This document shows positions 49,120-58,066 of a stretch of 64,000 nucleotides of DNA, piece after piece; positions within the stretch are counted from its first letter, which is position 1, and each line of letters begins with the position of its first letter. A program made the translations under genes and the position numbers. Under the pieces are notes generated by a model, which was given only the letters and a program-made list of their open reading frames with translations, was not told where the DNA came from and did no database searches. The stretch spans positions 1-64,000 of the forward strand of contig NZ_JAKILG010000024.1 of the NCBI RefSeq assembly GCF_023283765.1, in the 5' to 3' direction. This DNA is from Shewanella profunda. Its GTDB lineage: Bacteria > Pseudomonadota > Gammaproteobacteria > Enterobacterales > Shewanellaceae.

Positions 49120-51282
49120 TTATTTAGCTAATACATAACCTAATGCTTGGATTTTGCCTTCAGCGGTGTTTTCGAGATAAACACCTTGCAACTCTGGCGA
49201 GAATCCGGGTAATAAGTTGATGCCTTCTTCAAGGGCTAAGAAATAACGCTGTACAGCACCTCCCCATATTTCTCCTGGAACCATACATAGCACTCCTGGT
49301 GGATATGGCAGAGCACCTTCAGCAGCGATACGACCTTCAATTTGAGAGAGTGGAACTAACTCTACTTTACCGCGAATAAACTCTAGATTAGCTTCCTGAG
49401 GATCCATTACCTTGGTTGGGAAATGGGCTTTTCGGAACATTTCTTTCTGCAATTGTTTTACATCATGGCTGACATAAAGATTATGCATTTCTTGGCAGAG
49501 TTGACGAATGGTATAGTCTTTATAACGGGCTTTATTAGCGTTATAAACGTTAGGCAATACTTCGGATAATGGGGCATCTTCGTCGACTAATTTTTCGAAG
49601 CGAGATATTTGCGACACTAAGTGCTGCATTTTTGCCATATCTTCCGCTGGCGTCATCAGGAATAAAATCGAATTTAAGTCGCACTTCTCTGGAATAATAT
49701 TATTTTCCCGTAGGAAGTTAGCCAGAATAGTCGCTGGAATTCCAAATTCAGTATATTTACCTGTTTCAGCATCTATTCCCGGAGTGGTTAATAGGAACTT
49801 ACAAGGATCGACGAAATATTGGCCTTTTTCATAGCCTTCGAATGAATGCCATTTTTGACCGGGTTCGAATTCAAAGAAACGTAAATCATCGGCCATTTGT
49901 TCGGTTTCATAGTCTTGCCATAGGCGACCATCGATCATAGTTGGCACGAAGGGTTTGATGTGTTTACACTTTTTAAGCAGTAACTTACGAGCTTCGATCC
50001 CTGCTTTTACCGCTTCACGCCACAGGTAACGACCGCTTGCACCTTCATGCATTTTCGCGTTCACATCCAGCGCCGCAAATAAGGGATAGAAGGGGCTAGT
50101 AGAGGCATGCATCATAAAGGCGTTATTGAAGCGTTTATGGTTGCAATATCTATCTTGGCCTTTGATATGCTTATCTTTTTTGTGGATTTGCGAGGTCTGT
50201 GAGAAGCCTGCTTGTTGTTTGTGTACCGACTGGGTCACGATAATACCAGGATCTTCTGGCGTCAGTTCGAGTAAGAGTGGCGAGCAGTCATTCATCATAG
50301 GGATAAATTGCTCATAGCCAACCCAAGCCGAGTCAAACAGGATGTAATCACATAGATGACCAATACGATCAACCACTTGGCGAGCATTATAGATAGTACC
50401 GTCGTAGGTACCTAGTTGGATAATCGCTAACCGGAATGGGCGTTTTTCATCGGCGCGTTCTGGGGCGACTTCACGAATTTGCTCCCTTAAATAAGATTCT
50501 TGGAAACAGTGAGCATCAATACCGCCAATGAAACCGAAGGGATTACGCGCCGTTTCTAAATAAATCGGTGTAGCACCCGCTTGAATTAATGCGCCATGGT
50601 GGTTTGATTTGTGGTTATTACGGTCGAATAAAACCAGATCGCCCTTAGCAAGTAAGGCATTAGTCGCCACTTTATTCGATGACGAAGTGCCGTTAAGGAC
50701 GAAATAAGTTTTATCGGCATTAAAAACTTTAGCCGCATATTTCTGTGCATCTAGCGGTGCGCCTTCGTGGATCAATAAGTCGCCTAATTTGACGTCGGCA
50801 TTACACATGTCGGCGCGAAAAATGGTTTCACCGAAAAAGTCGAAGAATTGACGACCTACAGGGTGTTTACGGAAGAACTGTCCACCCTGGTGGCCTGGAC
50901 AGGCAAAGGTTGAGTTACCCATTTCAACGTATTTTTTGAGGGTACCGAAGAAAGGTGGTAGCAGGGCTTGCTCATATTTATTAACCGCAGTTTCAACCTG
51001 TTTACCATAGAAATCAGTGTTATTGCCGCAGAGTTCAAATACACCTGTAATTGATGAGCAAATATCATCTGGGAAGGTTTCTTCACAGCAAACTGAAACG
51101 AAAATTGGCAATTTCAATCCAGTATTTTTAATCTTTTCAACAATACCATTTCTAACATCATCAACAGAGACAACAGCCGCACCCACATCGCAAAAATCTG
51201 TGGTTAATACGTTGACCACTTCTCTGTCTATATCGAAACACGATCTAACAGATAAGCTAGTGGCTACTTTTAATGATTTCAT
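49120..51282 (-). CDS. speF: inducible ornithine decarboxylase
   Basis: SpeF converts ornithine to putrescine and CO2 with PLP, consuming a proton. From the ATG at 51282, after AAGGAAATTAACT, the protein has 720 residues, the usual length; the longer frame to 51321 adds an atypical N-terminus. It has the N-terminal wing domain, the PLP fold with FACPGHQGGQFFRKHPVGRQFFDFFGE, HKSNHHGALIQAG, FDSAWVGYEQF, the PLP lysine in QSVHKQQAGFSQTSQIHKK, and the C-terminal domain with PPGVLCMVPGE. The gene is preceded by a 324-base leader holding speFL and is followed by potE and a porin. Confidence 0.97.
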   Translation of the reverse strand: MKSLKVATSLSVRSCFDIDREVVNVLTTDFCDVGAAVVSVDDVRNGIVEKIKNTGLKLPIFVSVCCEETFPDDICSSITGVFELCGNNTDFYGKQVETAVNKYEQALLPPFFGTLKKYVEMGNSTFACPGHQGGQFFRKHPVGRQFFDFFGETIFRADMCNADVKLGDLLIHEGAPLDAQKYAAKVFNADKTYFVLNGTSSSNKVATNALLAKGDLVLFDRNNHKSNHHGALIQAGATPIYLETARNPFGFIGGIDAHCFQESYLREQIREVAPERADEKRPFRLAIIQLGTYDGTIYNARQVVDRIGHLCDYILFDSAWVGYEQFIPMMNDCSPLLLELTPEDPGIIVTQSVHKQQAGFSQTSQIHKKDKHIKGQDRYCNHKRFNNAFMMHASTSPFYPLFAALDVNAKMHEGASGRYLWREAVKAGIEARKLLLKKCKHIKPFVPTMIDGRLWQDYETEQMADDLRFFEFEPGQKWHSFEGYEKGQYFVDPCKFLLTTPGIDAETGKYTEFGIPATILANFLRENNIIPEKCDLNSILFLMTPAEDMAKMQHLVSQISRFEKLVDEDAPLSEVLPNVYNANKARYKDYTIRQLCQEMHNLYVSHDVKQLQKEMFRKAHFPTKVMDPQEANLEFIRGKVELVPLSQIEGRIAAEGALPYPPGVLCMVPGEIWGGAVQRYFLALEEGINLLPGFSPELQGVYLENTAEGKIQALGYVLAK

Positions 51283-51606
51283 AGTTAATTTCCTTTTTGC
51301 TACTAAATAATTTGGATACAACAGTGCCTATACCTAATTAAAAATATTAATGGCATAAAAATTAGATATAGCTATTCCATGCGCAGCTTAGATGTGGCGA
51401 TACGTAATACGCTAAATAAAATATAAGGGGAAATATATTTTATTGGGTGCGCAAATACAGTAGCCGCAGAAAGTCTGCACTAACAAAAGAATGCTTTGAT
51501 AAAGGTGCTAGATAATAAACCGCTGTAATACAGTGTGATAGGTGCAAATTTAAGTTAGCACAATACCACGTTTGACCTGCTATTTGGCTTACTATCTACG
51601 CTAGGA

Positions 51607-51711
51607 TTAGCGGAGAAAGATAAATGAATGGTCGAAATAATCACGTTGACTAGGCATCATGATATGTCGTGTGCGCCGGATATGCGCCATGATTTTAGAT
51701 TTCCTCTTCAT
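51607..51711 (-). CDS. speFL: SpeFL-like ornithine-responsive leader peptide (34 residues)
   Basis: On the minus strand, 324 bases before speF, a 34-codon frame starts at an ATG with GGAG six bases upstream and ends at TAA. The peptide has the core M-A-H-I-R-R-T-R-H-I-M at residues 8-18 and ends R-D-Y-F-D-H-S-F-I-F-L-R. E. coli SpeFL, as I remember it, also has 34 residues and aligns without a gap, sharing M8, H10-I-R-R-T14, H16-I-M18, R23, F26, D27, F30 and the final R. SpeFL is a nascent arrest peptide: free ornithine stalls the ribosome on it and lets transcription proceed into speF past a Rho-dependent stop. Length, core motif, position and gene context all agree. Confidence 0.88.
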   Translation of the reverse strand: MKRKSKIMAHIRRTRHIMMPSQRDYFDHSFIFLR

Positions 51712-51779
51712 ATACAACTCCATTATGACTTAGAGAAAATGATAGAAACGTTTTATTGCGGTGTAGAGTTTATCTGCGC

Positions 51780-51808
51780 GTTATAAATAAAAATATGACC
51801 TGTGTCTT
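51780..51808 (-). promoter_or_regulatory. candidate sigma-70 promoter of speFL-speF
   Basis: On the minus strand AAGACA (51803-51808) and TATAAC (51780-51785) are spaced by 17 bases. A start near 51773 would give a leader of about 60 bases before speFL. Confidence 0.45.
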
Positions 51809-52333
51809 GTTTTTAATTAAGTGTAATTATTTATTTCATCAATTTTTTAATTTACTAAATAGAGTTAGTCATTCTTAAGTATTATTATCTAAATAACTAA
51901 AGTAAATGTTGCCAGGATATTATAATATTTAAATTTGCATAAAACTATTAATGATATTTATCTAATTATAATTAAAAGACCACTATAATAGCGATTAGGA
52001 TTTATAGTGCATGCCGTGTTTGCATTGTTATGCATAAATACTCCTTACAAAATCATCTTCCTGCGTAAACATGTTAATATTCTTAGATTTATTATTACAT
52101 TTGAGCATTCGGGGCAGGAATTTGTCATTTTAGGGCCGAGGTAGTGATGTAAGGGGTTGGGGTAAATTAGTTCAGTTGAAACATAACTCGAGAATCAATG
52201 AAGTCAGCGGTCTGTGGTATTGGTTTTTAATGGTTTGGTTGTTAAGGTGAGAAGCTTTTGGCGCGTTTAAAGCTGACCCCAGCGGCATATCATCGTACAC
52301 TGTGAGAGTTGTGTATTATCGGAGGGAAATATC
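51809..52333. other. AT-rich spacer between the speF leader and the DUF1232 gene
   Basis: About 525 bases are very A/T rich in their left half. I see no further gene or RNA. The region probably holds regulatory sites for the divergent speF operon (minus) and the DUF1232 gene (plus, strong ribosome site CGGAGGGAA), but I could not assign a specific operator. Confidence 0.45.
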
Positions 52334-52684
52334 ATGGCGGATGAGCAATTCACTGAAACGGGATTTTGGAACAAGATCAAACTCTTTGGGCGCCAAGCCG
52401 GAAGGGATGTGATCGAGCGCGCCCTATGGCTCTATTATGCCGCGCAACAGCCCAATACACCCAGATGGGCGAAATCTATTATTCTCGGGGCGCTGGCATA
52501 TTTTATTTCTCCTATAGATGCAATTCCCGATTTAACTCCCTTGATTGGATTTACTGACGATTTAGGGGCCTTAGCCGCAGCACTGACTATGGTGACACTT
52601 TATATTGATGATGAAGTAAAATCCCTCGCTGCAGATAAATTGGCACTTTGGTTTGGAGATGAAACATCGAATACTAAAACTTAA
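52334..52684 (+). CDS. YkvA-like DUF1232 membrane protein
   Basis: The 116-residue protein contains the DUF1232 core AKSIILGALAYFISPIDAIPDLTPLIGFTDDLGALAAALTMV, with its characteristic Y-x-x-S-P-x-D-x-I-P-D motif and two short hydrophobic segments. Members are small membrane proteins of unknown role. A strong ribosome site (GGAGGG) precedes the ATG. It is divergent from speF. Confidence 0.87.
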   Translation: MADEQFTETGFWNKIKLFGRQAGRDVIERALWLYYAAQQPNTPRWAKSIILGALAYFISPIDAIPDLTPLIGFTDDLGALAAALTMVTLYIDDEVKSLAADKLALWFGDETSNTKT

Positions 52685-52876
52685 CAGCGGTATTTTGCTA
52701 TGACTTAAACGGTTATATTTAACGCTAAAAATATGATTTTATTAGTAGTTACTGATCTGGTTTGAACTTTGGCTTTTTAGGGAGAAATTATTTTTTTGCA
52801 AATGTTTCACTATTGGGAGATTGCGCTATATGCTAGCGCTGTTTTGTGAACTCATTGTATGTTTTTAGGCCAATAA

Positions 52877-54274
52877 ATGAAAAATATTATGGTGGTGATC
52901 CTATGGTTTTTAGGAGTCTCTGCCGCAATCCCCGCGCTTGCTGATAAGGCATCTCCTGAACAACTCGCTCGTCTATACCTCGATTATATGACTCAAAGTA
53001 GTCGCCAGAGTGAAGTGCTGTGGCCGGGATTTAGGCTTGAGGATAAAGTTCACCTGTTTAGCTATGGCGGCAATGTATGGTTACGCCAGCCGGGTGGCGA
53101 GATCATCCAAGATAATAGTGTCTTAGAGTCTGTTAATTTGCATTCTGGATTATCGGTCAACTTTGGGTTTCCACAGTATCAAGGGTTACCTGGAGTATTA
53201 ATCCAGCTTGAAGCGCCGACAATTCAATTTGCTGCAGATACTAAAATCACCGATTTATCCTTTTTAGTCTGGGCGGGTAACAGTTTACATGAGGCCTTTC
53301 ATTTTTATGCTCAATCGGAATGGCAAATATTAGAAGAAGGACGCCGTTACGAAGGTGAAGTTTTTCCACTCAACTTTGACGCACGCTATTACCGTTTACA
53401 GTTATTTAATGCCCTGATGATGGCGTTAATCCAACCGGAACAGCAGTCTGTGCAACTAGGCTATGCTGCCCATTGGCTGCAACTATGGCGTCAAATTGCG
53501 CCGAATGAGGATAGGGCTGGATATTTAAATGATTTAGCTGAAGGTAGTGCCAAGTATATCGAGTTAGTTGTAGGTGCACGGTTGTTAAGTCAAAATCAAT
53601 CCTACTTGGGTTACCAAAAACTGCTGTTGCAGTATGTTCATGATTATTATCAACAGCAAAAAATGCTGGGTGGCTGGACTGCTGAGGCGGAAAATATCGG
53701 CGCTATTGCTGGGATATTATTGGACATCAACCAAGATCCCTATGTGTGGAAAGAGTCGGTCATGTCGGGCATGTTAGCCGTAGATCTGTTGCTTAATAGT
53801 GTGAAGCCTATAGTGCCACCCGTTGAAAAACAGAGCGCACAGAAAAAAAGTTTGCAGAATATGTTGGCCTATTATCCAGCAACTGATCAGAAATTAGCGC
53901 AGTTGCTTAGGGATATTCAGGACCCTAAAGTGCCTTTACTCGTGATGCCAAGCGTGAGTGATAGTAGCAGTTTTATCGATGTGGGCGATGTGCGCTCAGG
54001 GTTTTACGTGGTGCCCTACCAAGGTGAGATGACACAAGCTTATTTAGGGATGAGTTCACAATTCAGTAACTTAAATGTCAATGGAAGTCCACTATTGGAT
54101 GTCCCCTTACAGAATTATTGTGAGGGCATTGAAGCTGCAACTCTGTTACCTTTAGCATTTCCCTTCCAACGCGAGGGGCAGTATTTAGTATTCAATGAAC
54201 TGGAAATCCATGGAACAATCAGGGTTTCTGCAAGTGTTGTTGAGGGGCGAACTCTCTACTGTGCGATGAATTAA
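52877..54274 (+). CDS. predicted secreted zincin-like metallopeptidase (unassigned family)
   Basis: I do not recognise the family of this 465-residue protein. It has a signal peptide ending PALA-D at about residue 22. At about residue 138 it has SLHEAFHFYAQSEW, which fits HExxH, the zinc-binding and catalytic motif of zincin peptidases. About 90 residues later LAEGSAKYIELVVGARL gives a Glu in the E-G-x-A-x-Y-x-E context that commonly supplies the third zinc ligand (gluzincin style). The C-terminal 130 residues are probably a beta domain. It is followed after 2 bases by an acyltransferase gene. Peptidase activity is inferred from the motif pair. Confidence 0.65.
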   Translation: MKNIMVVILWFLGVSAAIPALADKASPEQLARLYLDYMTQSSRQSEVLWPGFRLEDKVHLFSYGGNVWLRQPGGEIIQDNSVLESVNLHSGLSVNFGFPQYQGLPGVLIQLEAPTIQFAADTKITDLSFLVWAGNSLHEAFHFYAQSEWQILEEGRRYEGEVFPLNFDARYYRLQLFNALMMALIQPEQQSVQLGYAAHWLQLWRQIAPNEDRAGYLNDLAEGSAKYIELVVGARLLSQNQSYLGYQKLLLQYVHDYYQQQKMLGGWTAEAENIGAIAGILLDINQDPYVWKESVMSGMLAVDLLLNSVKPIVPPVEKQSAQKKSLQNMLAYYPATDQKLAQLLRDIQDPKVPLLVMPSVSDSSSFIDVGDVRSGFYVVPYQGEMTQAYLGMSSQFSNLNVNGSPLLDVPLQNYCEGIEAATLLPLAFPFQREGQYLVFNELEIHGTIRVSASVVEGRTLYCAMN

Positions 54275-54276
54275 TA

Positions 54277-55314
54277 ATGAGAAAAAATCAACTCGAATTT
54301 ACCTATATGCGTGGCATCGCGATTATTTTAATCGTACTTGGCCACAGTATTTATAACTCTGGGGAAGGGTTTCCACTGTTACTGGAAAACTTACTGAGGG
54401 GAGGCACGGCGCTGTTCGTGTTTATCTCTGGGTATTTTTTTCATCGTATCTTCTACAAGGATTTTGATTACAGTAAGTTTATGAAGAATAAAGTACACAA
54501 TGTGCTTTATCCCTTTTTAGTCGTCTCCTTGGTTGGTCTATTCTTCTTATGTCTGCGCTGGATATTTATGGAGCAGCAGTCACTAAGCCAAGTGTTTCTA
54601 AGCATCTTCTATACAGTGCGGAATGGCTATATTCTCTATCCTCACTGGTATATTCCCTTCATCATGGCGGTTTTTTTATTCTCGCCTGTATTTTTGTGGT
54701 TTATCCGTTGTTCGCAGCAGATGCGCTGGACGCTGTTCGTGCTGAGTTGTGTGGTGGCAATTTTTCTACACAGGCCTATAGGCAATATCAATTTTATCCA
54801 TTCTGTGGTGTATTTTATGCCCTTCTATTTGATAGGCATTTTATATTCCCAAGATGAACATCTTGTGACACGCTTCGGGGGGATTATCACGGGATTAGCC
54901 ATCATTTTCTTGGTGGTGAGTTTGGTCGAGCAGAGCTATATAGTGGGGCATATTGGTAACTATCATAAAGCGCCATTTGAATATAATGGTGTCGATTGGC
55001 AGTTTATCCAAAAGCTATGTCTGTGTGTACTGGCATTGAATCTCTGCGAGTGGCTTTCGGGGCGCAGTCGTTTACCTTGGTTGGTGGAAGTTGCCGAGAT
55101 GAGTTTTGCCATTTTCTTTATCCATCCGCTCTTCGATATGCTTTTCAATGTAACGGCAACCCTAATGCGTTACCGTTTACCACCGGGATCTTGGGTGACT
55201 AGTGTGCTGTTTTCCGCAGGGATTTTCATATTCATGATGGTGGGAAGTGTTATCACAGCTCGTTTTATTAAGAAGCGCCTAGGTAATCGTTCTCGTACTT
55301 ATATCGGTTGGTAA
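54277..55314 (+). CDS. acyltransferase 3 family membrane protein
   Basis: The 345-residue protein has about ten membrane segments and the family pattern: N-terminal EFTYMRGIAIILIVLGHSIYNS with the catalytic-type His in the first helix, then GTALFVFISGYFFHRI and the basic loop after it. Members O-acylate surface polysaccharides, lipids or peptides with acetyl or succinyl groups. The tight spacing to the zincin-like gene suggests joint expression and perhaps a shared cell-envelope target. Confidence 0.85.
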   Translation: MRKNQLEFTYMRGIAIILIVLGHSIYNSGEGFPLLLENLLRGGTALFVFISGYFFHRIFYKDFDYSKFMKNKVHNVLYPFLVVSLVGLFFLCLRWIFMEQQSLSQVFLSIFYTVRNGYILYPHWYIPFIMAVFLFSPVFLWFIRCSQQMRWTLFVLSCVVAIFLHRPIGNINFIHSVVYFMPFYLIGILYSQDEHLVTRFGGIITGLAIIFLVVSLVEQSYIVGHIGNYHKAPFEYNGVDWQFIQKLCLCVLALNLCEWLSGRSRLPWLVEVAEMSFAIFFIHPLFDMLFNVTATLMRYRLPPGSWVTSVLFSAGIFIFMMVGSVITARFIKKRLGNRSRTYIGW

Positions 55315-55398
55315 TCCATAACCCGAGCACAAGGGAAATTCAGTTTAAATTTATTCCCTTGTGCTAAGTTGCTTTTCATCAAAAAAATGGAGAACAAG

Positions 55399-55989
55399 AT
55401 GAAAAACAGTATTATCCTTCAGAGCCTTGGGCTCGCTACTCTATCTTTACTTGCTATGCCATCCTTTGCCAATTCGCTTAAGGCTCAGGACGCATTTTTT
55501 GCGCAAATAGCCAGCCATTGTGGGCAAGCCTTTGCCGGCAAAGTGGTATCAGGTGACAGTGCTGATTCGGCATTTAGTGGCAAGTCGTTAGTTATGCATG
55601 TACGCGAATGTAGCGATACTGAGCTTAAAATCCCATTCCATGTGGGGGATGACCATTCACGTACTTGGGTACTCACAAAGACGCCGCAAGGACTTAGGCT
55701 AAAGCACGATCATCGGCATCAAGATGGCAGCGAAGATGCTGTGACTATGTATGGTGGTGACACTGCGGATGAAGGGACAAATCAAAAACAATCGTTTCCT
55801 ATTGATAAGGGATCTATCGATAACTTTATCAAAAATGGCTTAACCCAATCGGTGACGAATGTATGGCATATGGCGATAACGCCCACGATTTTTAGCTATC
55901 AACTCACTCGCGAAAACCGCGATTTTAAAGTGGATTTTGATCTGACCCAGCCACAACCTCTGCCTCCTGTGCCTTGGGGACATAAGTAA
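55399..55989 (+). CDS. secreted hypothetical protein
   Basis: I do not recognise this protein. From the ATG at 55399, after GGAGAACAAG, it has 196 residues and a signal peptide ending PSFA-N at about residue 25. The mature part has two Cys near CGQAF and RECSD, a His-rich stretch (KHDHRHQDGSED), and is otherwise soluble. It is probably periplasmic. It stands about 85 bases after the acyltransferase gene and could be its operon partner. Confidence 0.7.
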   Translation: MKNSIILQSLGLATLSLLAMPSFANSLKAQDAFFAQIASHCGQAFAGKVVSGDSADSAFSGKSLVMHVRECSDTELKIPFHVGDDHSRTWVLTKTPQGLRLKHDHRHQDGSEDAVTMYGGDTADEGTNQKQSFPIDKGSIDNFIKNGLTQSVTNVWHMAITPTIFSYQLTRENRDFKVDFDLTQPQPLPPVPWGHK

Positions 55990-56274
55990 TTACCCAAAGG
56001 GTATAGAACAATGCAGTTCTAGTGCTAGAGCCCACACTTTTCTCAGTCTAGATCCTGTGAGTTAGAACTGAGTTTCTAACTCACTACTACACAAAAGTGA
56101 GCTAAAAAACGCATCTGACTATTGGTTAAAAATAACATAGCAGTGTTAATGTCTACCTGGGCGTGTTCGGATTTGTAGCCCATGGTTATATTGGGTATCG
56201 TTAGATGATTTAGCTAAGTTATTGTGGCTTGATAGGGCTTATGTGAACCAATAGCAGTAGATTTAATAAAAAGT
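55990..56274. other. gene-free spacer after the secreted hypothetical protein
   Basis: Together with the terminator that follows, this makes a gap of about 355 bases between convergent genes. I see no reading frame with a ribosome site, no RNA gene and no repeat in it. Confidence 0.5.
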
Positions 56275-56304
56275 AACGGCGAGCACTTTGGCTCGCCGTT
56301 TTTA
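56275..56304. terminator. bidirectional terminator between convergent genes
   Basis: AACGGCGAGC-ACTTTG-GCTCGCCGTT is a perfect ten-pair stem with T on the right of the plus strand and, on the minus strand, TACTTTTTATT after it. It serves the SYLF gene and possibly the plus-strand genes. Confidence 0.85.
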
Positions 56305-56344
56305 CATCTAAGAATAATATCTTGCCTTGAAATCTAAAGTCGCT

Positions 56345-56929
56345 TTAGTTCGCTTTAGGCTCGAAGGTAAAAGATTGTCCCGCTAACGCCGCTTCAAACA
56401 TTAAGCCACCTTTTGCTGCGGTAAATACTGCCATACCATTGATATATGCCCCAGTCGCGGATTGGTTTCCACCGGATTGCCCCGCTCCTGCTGAATTCCC
56501 CGTAGTGCCTGCCCGAGCATTGGCACCCATGTTAATCGCAACGGCTGAGGCTTGGGCGTCAAATTCAAAGCTACCGCTGGTGAAGGCTTCGTAGGATTTG
56601 GCGTCCTTAAAGAAGATGATCTCGCTGTAGGCTTGTCCACCGAGTTGAAAGCCGATGGATAATTGTGTCAGGCTCGAATCGCCAGTATATATGCCGCCTT
56701 GATAGACTCGGCCTTTACCATAGGCCGCGCCTATGCCTATACCACCTTTGCCAATCGTCGGGAATAAGGCATAGCCATAGGCAGTGTCGAAAAATTTACG
56801 CGTCTCTGCGGCTTGATGGAAGTTATCCTTGGCCTCTTGGTAGCTATCATCCGCCCGTACAGACGGCGCAATAAACAGGCTCGCGAAAAGGCAAGTCGAT
56901 GCAGCAATAGCGGTTAAAAAAGATTTCAT
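56345..56929 (-). CDS. SYLF/YSC84-domain lipid-binding protein, exported
   Basis: The 194-residue protein has a signal peptide ending SVRA-D. It then has the SYLF (YSC84, DUF500) pattern: ETRKFFDTAYGYALFPTIGKGGIGIGAAYGKGRVYQGG, LTQLSIGFQLGGQAYSEIIFFKD and GLMFEAALAGQSFTF. SYLF proteins bind phosphoinositides or other lipids in eukaryotes; bacterial ones are secreted and uncharacterised. It is monocistronic. Confidence 0.9.
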   Translation of the reverse strand: MKSFLTAIAASTCLFASLFIAPSVRADDSYQEAKDNFHQAAETRKFFDTAYGYALFPTIGKGGIGIGAAYGKGRVYQGGIYTGDSSLTQLSIGFQLGGQAYSEIIFFKDAKSYEAFTSGSFEFDAQASAVAINMGANARAGTTGNSAGAGQSGGNQSATGAYINGMAVFTAAKGGLMFEAALAGQSFTFEPKAN

Positions 56930-57076
56930 ATGGTTTTATCCTCAAGTACTCAGTTGCACCAGAGTACCCTTAATAGTGAATAATGACAGCCAATTGCTGC
57001 ACTAATGTCAGCAGTGGTTCAGTTTACTTGGGTAAGCGGGAATGCTTGATGCAATATTGGATATCGAATAATGCTT

Positions 57077-58012
57077 TTAGTTCTTAGCGTTGTGCTTAGA
57101 TTCTACAGATTTATCACTGGTTTCATTCGATTCGTCTTGAAGATGTTGTAGAAAGTTAAATTCCTCTGGCGTAAGTAACTCTCCTGGTTGGGATGTCGTT
57201 GCAGATGTCGATGGCGCCGCAAGATGGCCTTTTAAATAGGCTGTACGGGTAATTTGTTTCAGGCCATATACGGCTAGTAAATAGATGCTCAGTAGTAAGC
57301 TTAGGCGAGGTAAGGCGTTGGAAAGTATGGACAGGGAATCACCAAGATAGAAGGGGATGACTACCACAAAAACACGGATTAGCCAGTTAAGGAGCATGGC
57401 TAAGGTGAGACTAAAGAGCCAGCGAAAACGTATTAAACGCAGGTTTGCCAGTGGTGCATTGAGCGTGTCTTGTTTCGGCTGTTTATAGCGTCGGAATAAA
57501 AACCACAGGGCAATAAAATATCCGCAGGTTTGTATAGAAAGTAACAGGGGCAAGAGTATGCCCCAGTGGCTAATATCAATATTGATGCGATGAAGGATAA
57601 TTTCGGATTGGATCCAAATCGGATTTTTTTGTAAATCTGCCCTAAGAACTACATCTATTACTGCAATAAAAAGAGTGAAAATTGATGGCCAGTAATGTAT
57701 TGAAAAGCCAATAGGTTCAAAGCGTTGCTCTAAACTGCGTTTGCAATAAAGATAGAGCAGAGGCATAAGTAAGAAATATATTGGATTGATAATATTAAAT
57801 AAAACATGAATTGGGATCGGCGTGTTATCGCGATTGAGCATACCAGTGAGGAAGTAAAGCGCGATAAGGCTTAAAAAGCTCGCGAGGAGTTGTTGATTAC
57901 CGTCTGCATGGTAAAAAAAACGAATATAAATAGCTAACGCGAGGCAATGTAAGCCTCCAAGTAATGACAGCCACCAATAAGCTTGAGCGAAAAAAGTATA
58001 AAATTCGTTCAT
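57077..58012 (-). CDS. multi-pass membrane protein resembling the sensor half of membrane AraC regulators
   Basis: From the ATG at 58012, which has GAGGTG 6 bases ahead, the protein has 311 residues. It has seven or so membrane segments in the first 240 residues with the motif INPIYFLLMPLLYLYCKRSLE, then a polar C-terminus of about 65 residues (PEEFNFLQHLQDESNETSDK). This 7-helix module is often fused to an AraC-type DNA-binding domain, but here no helix-turn-helix follows, so it may be a truncated sensor or a protein that signals to a separate partner. The family call is tentative. Confidence 0.55.
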   Translation of the reverse strand: MNEFYTFFAQAYWWLSLLGGLHCLALAIYIRFFYHADGNQQLLASFLSLIALYFLTGMLNRDNTPIPIHVLFNIINPIYFLLMPLLYLYCKRSLEQRFEPIGFSIHYWPSIFTLFIAVIDVVLRADLQKNPIWIQSEIILHRINIDISHWGILLPLLLSIQTCGYFIALWFLFRRYKQPKQDTLNAPLANLRLIRFRWLFSLTLAMLLNWLIRVFVVVIPFYLGDSLSILSNALPRLSLLLSIYLLAVYGLKQITRTAYLKGHLAAPSTSATTSQPGELLTPEEFNFLQHLQDESNETSDKSVESKHNAKN

Positions 58013-58066
58013 ATGCGACACCTCGAGCCTTGTTATAACAGGGAAATTGGTGTCGCAAAAGTATTA

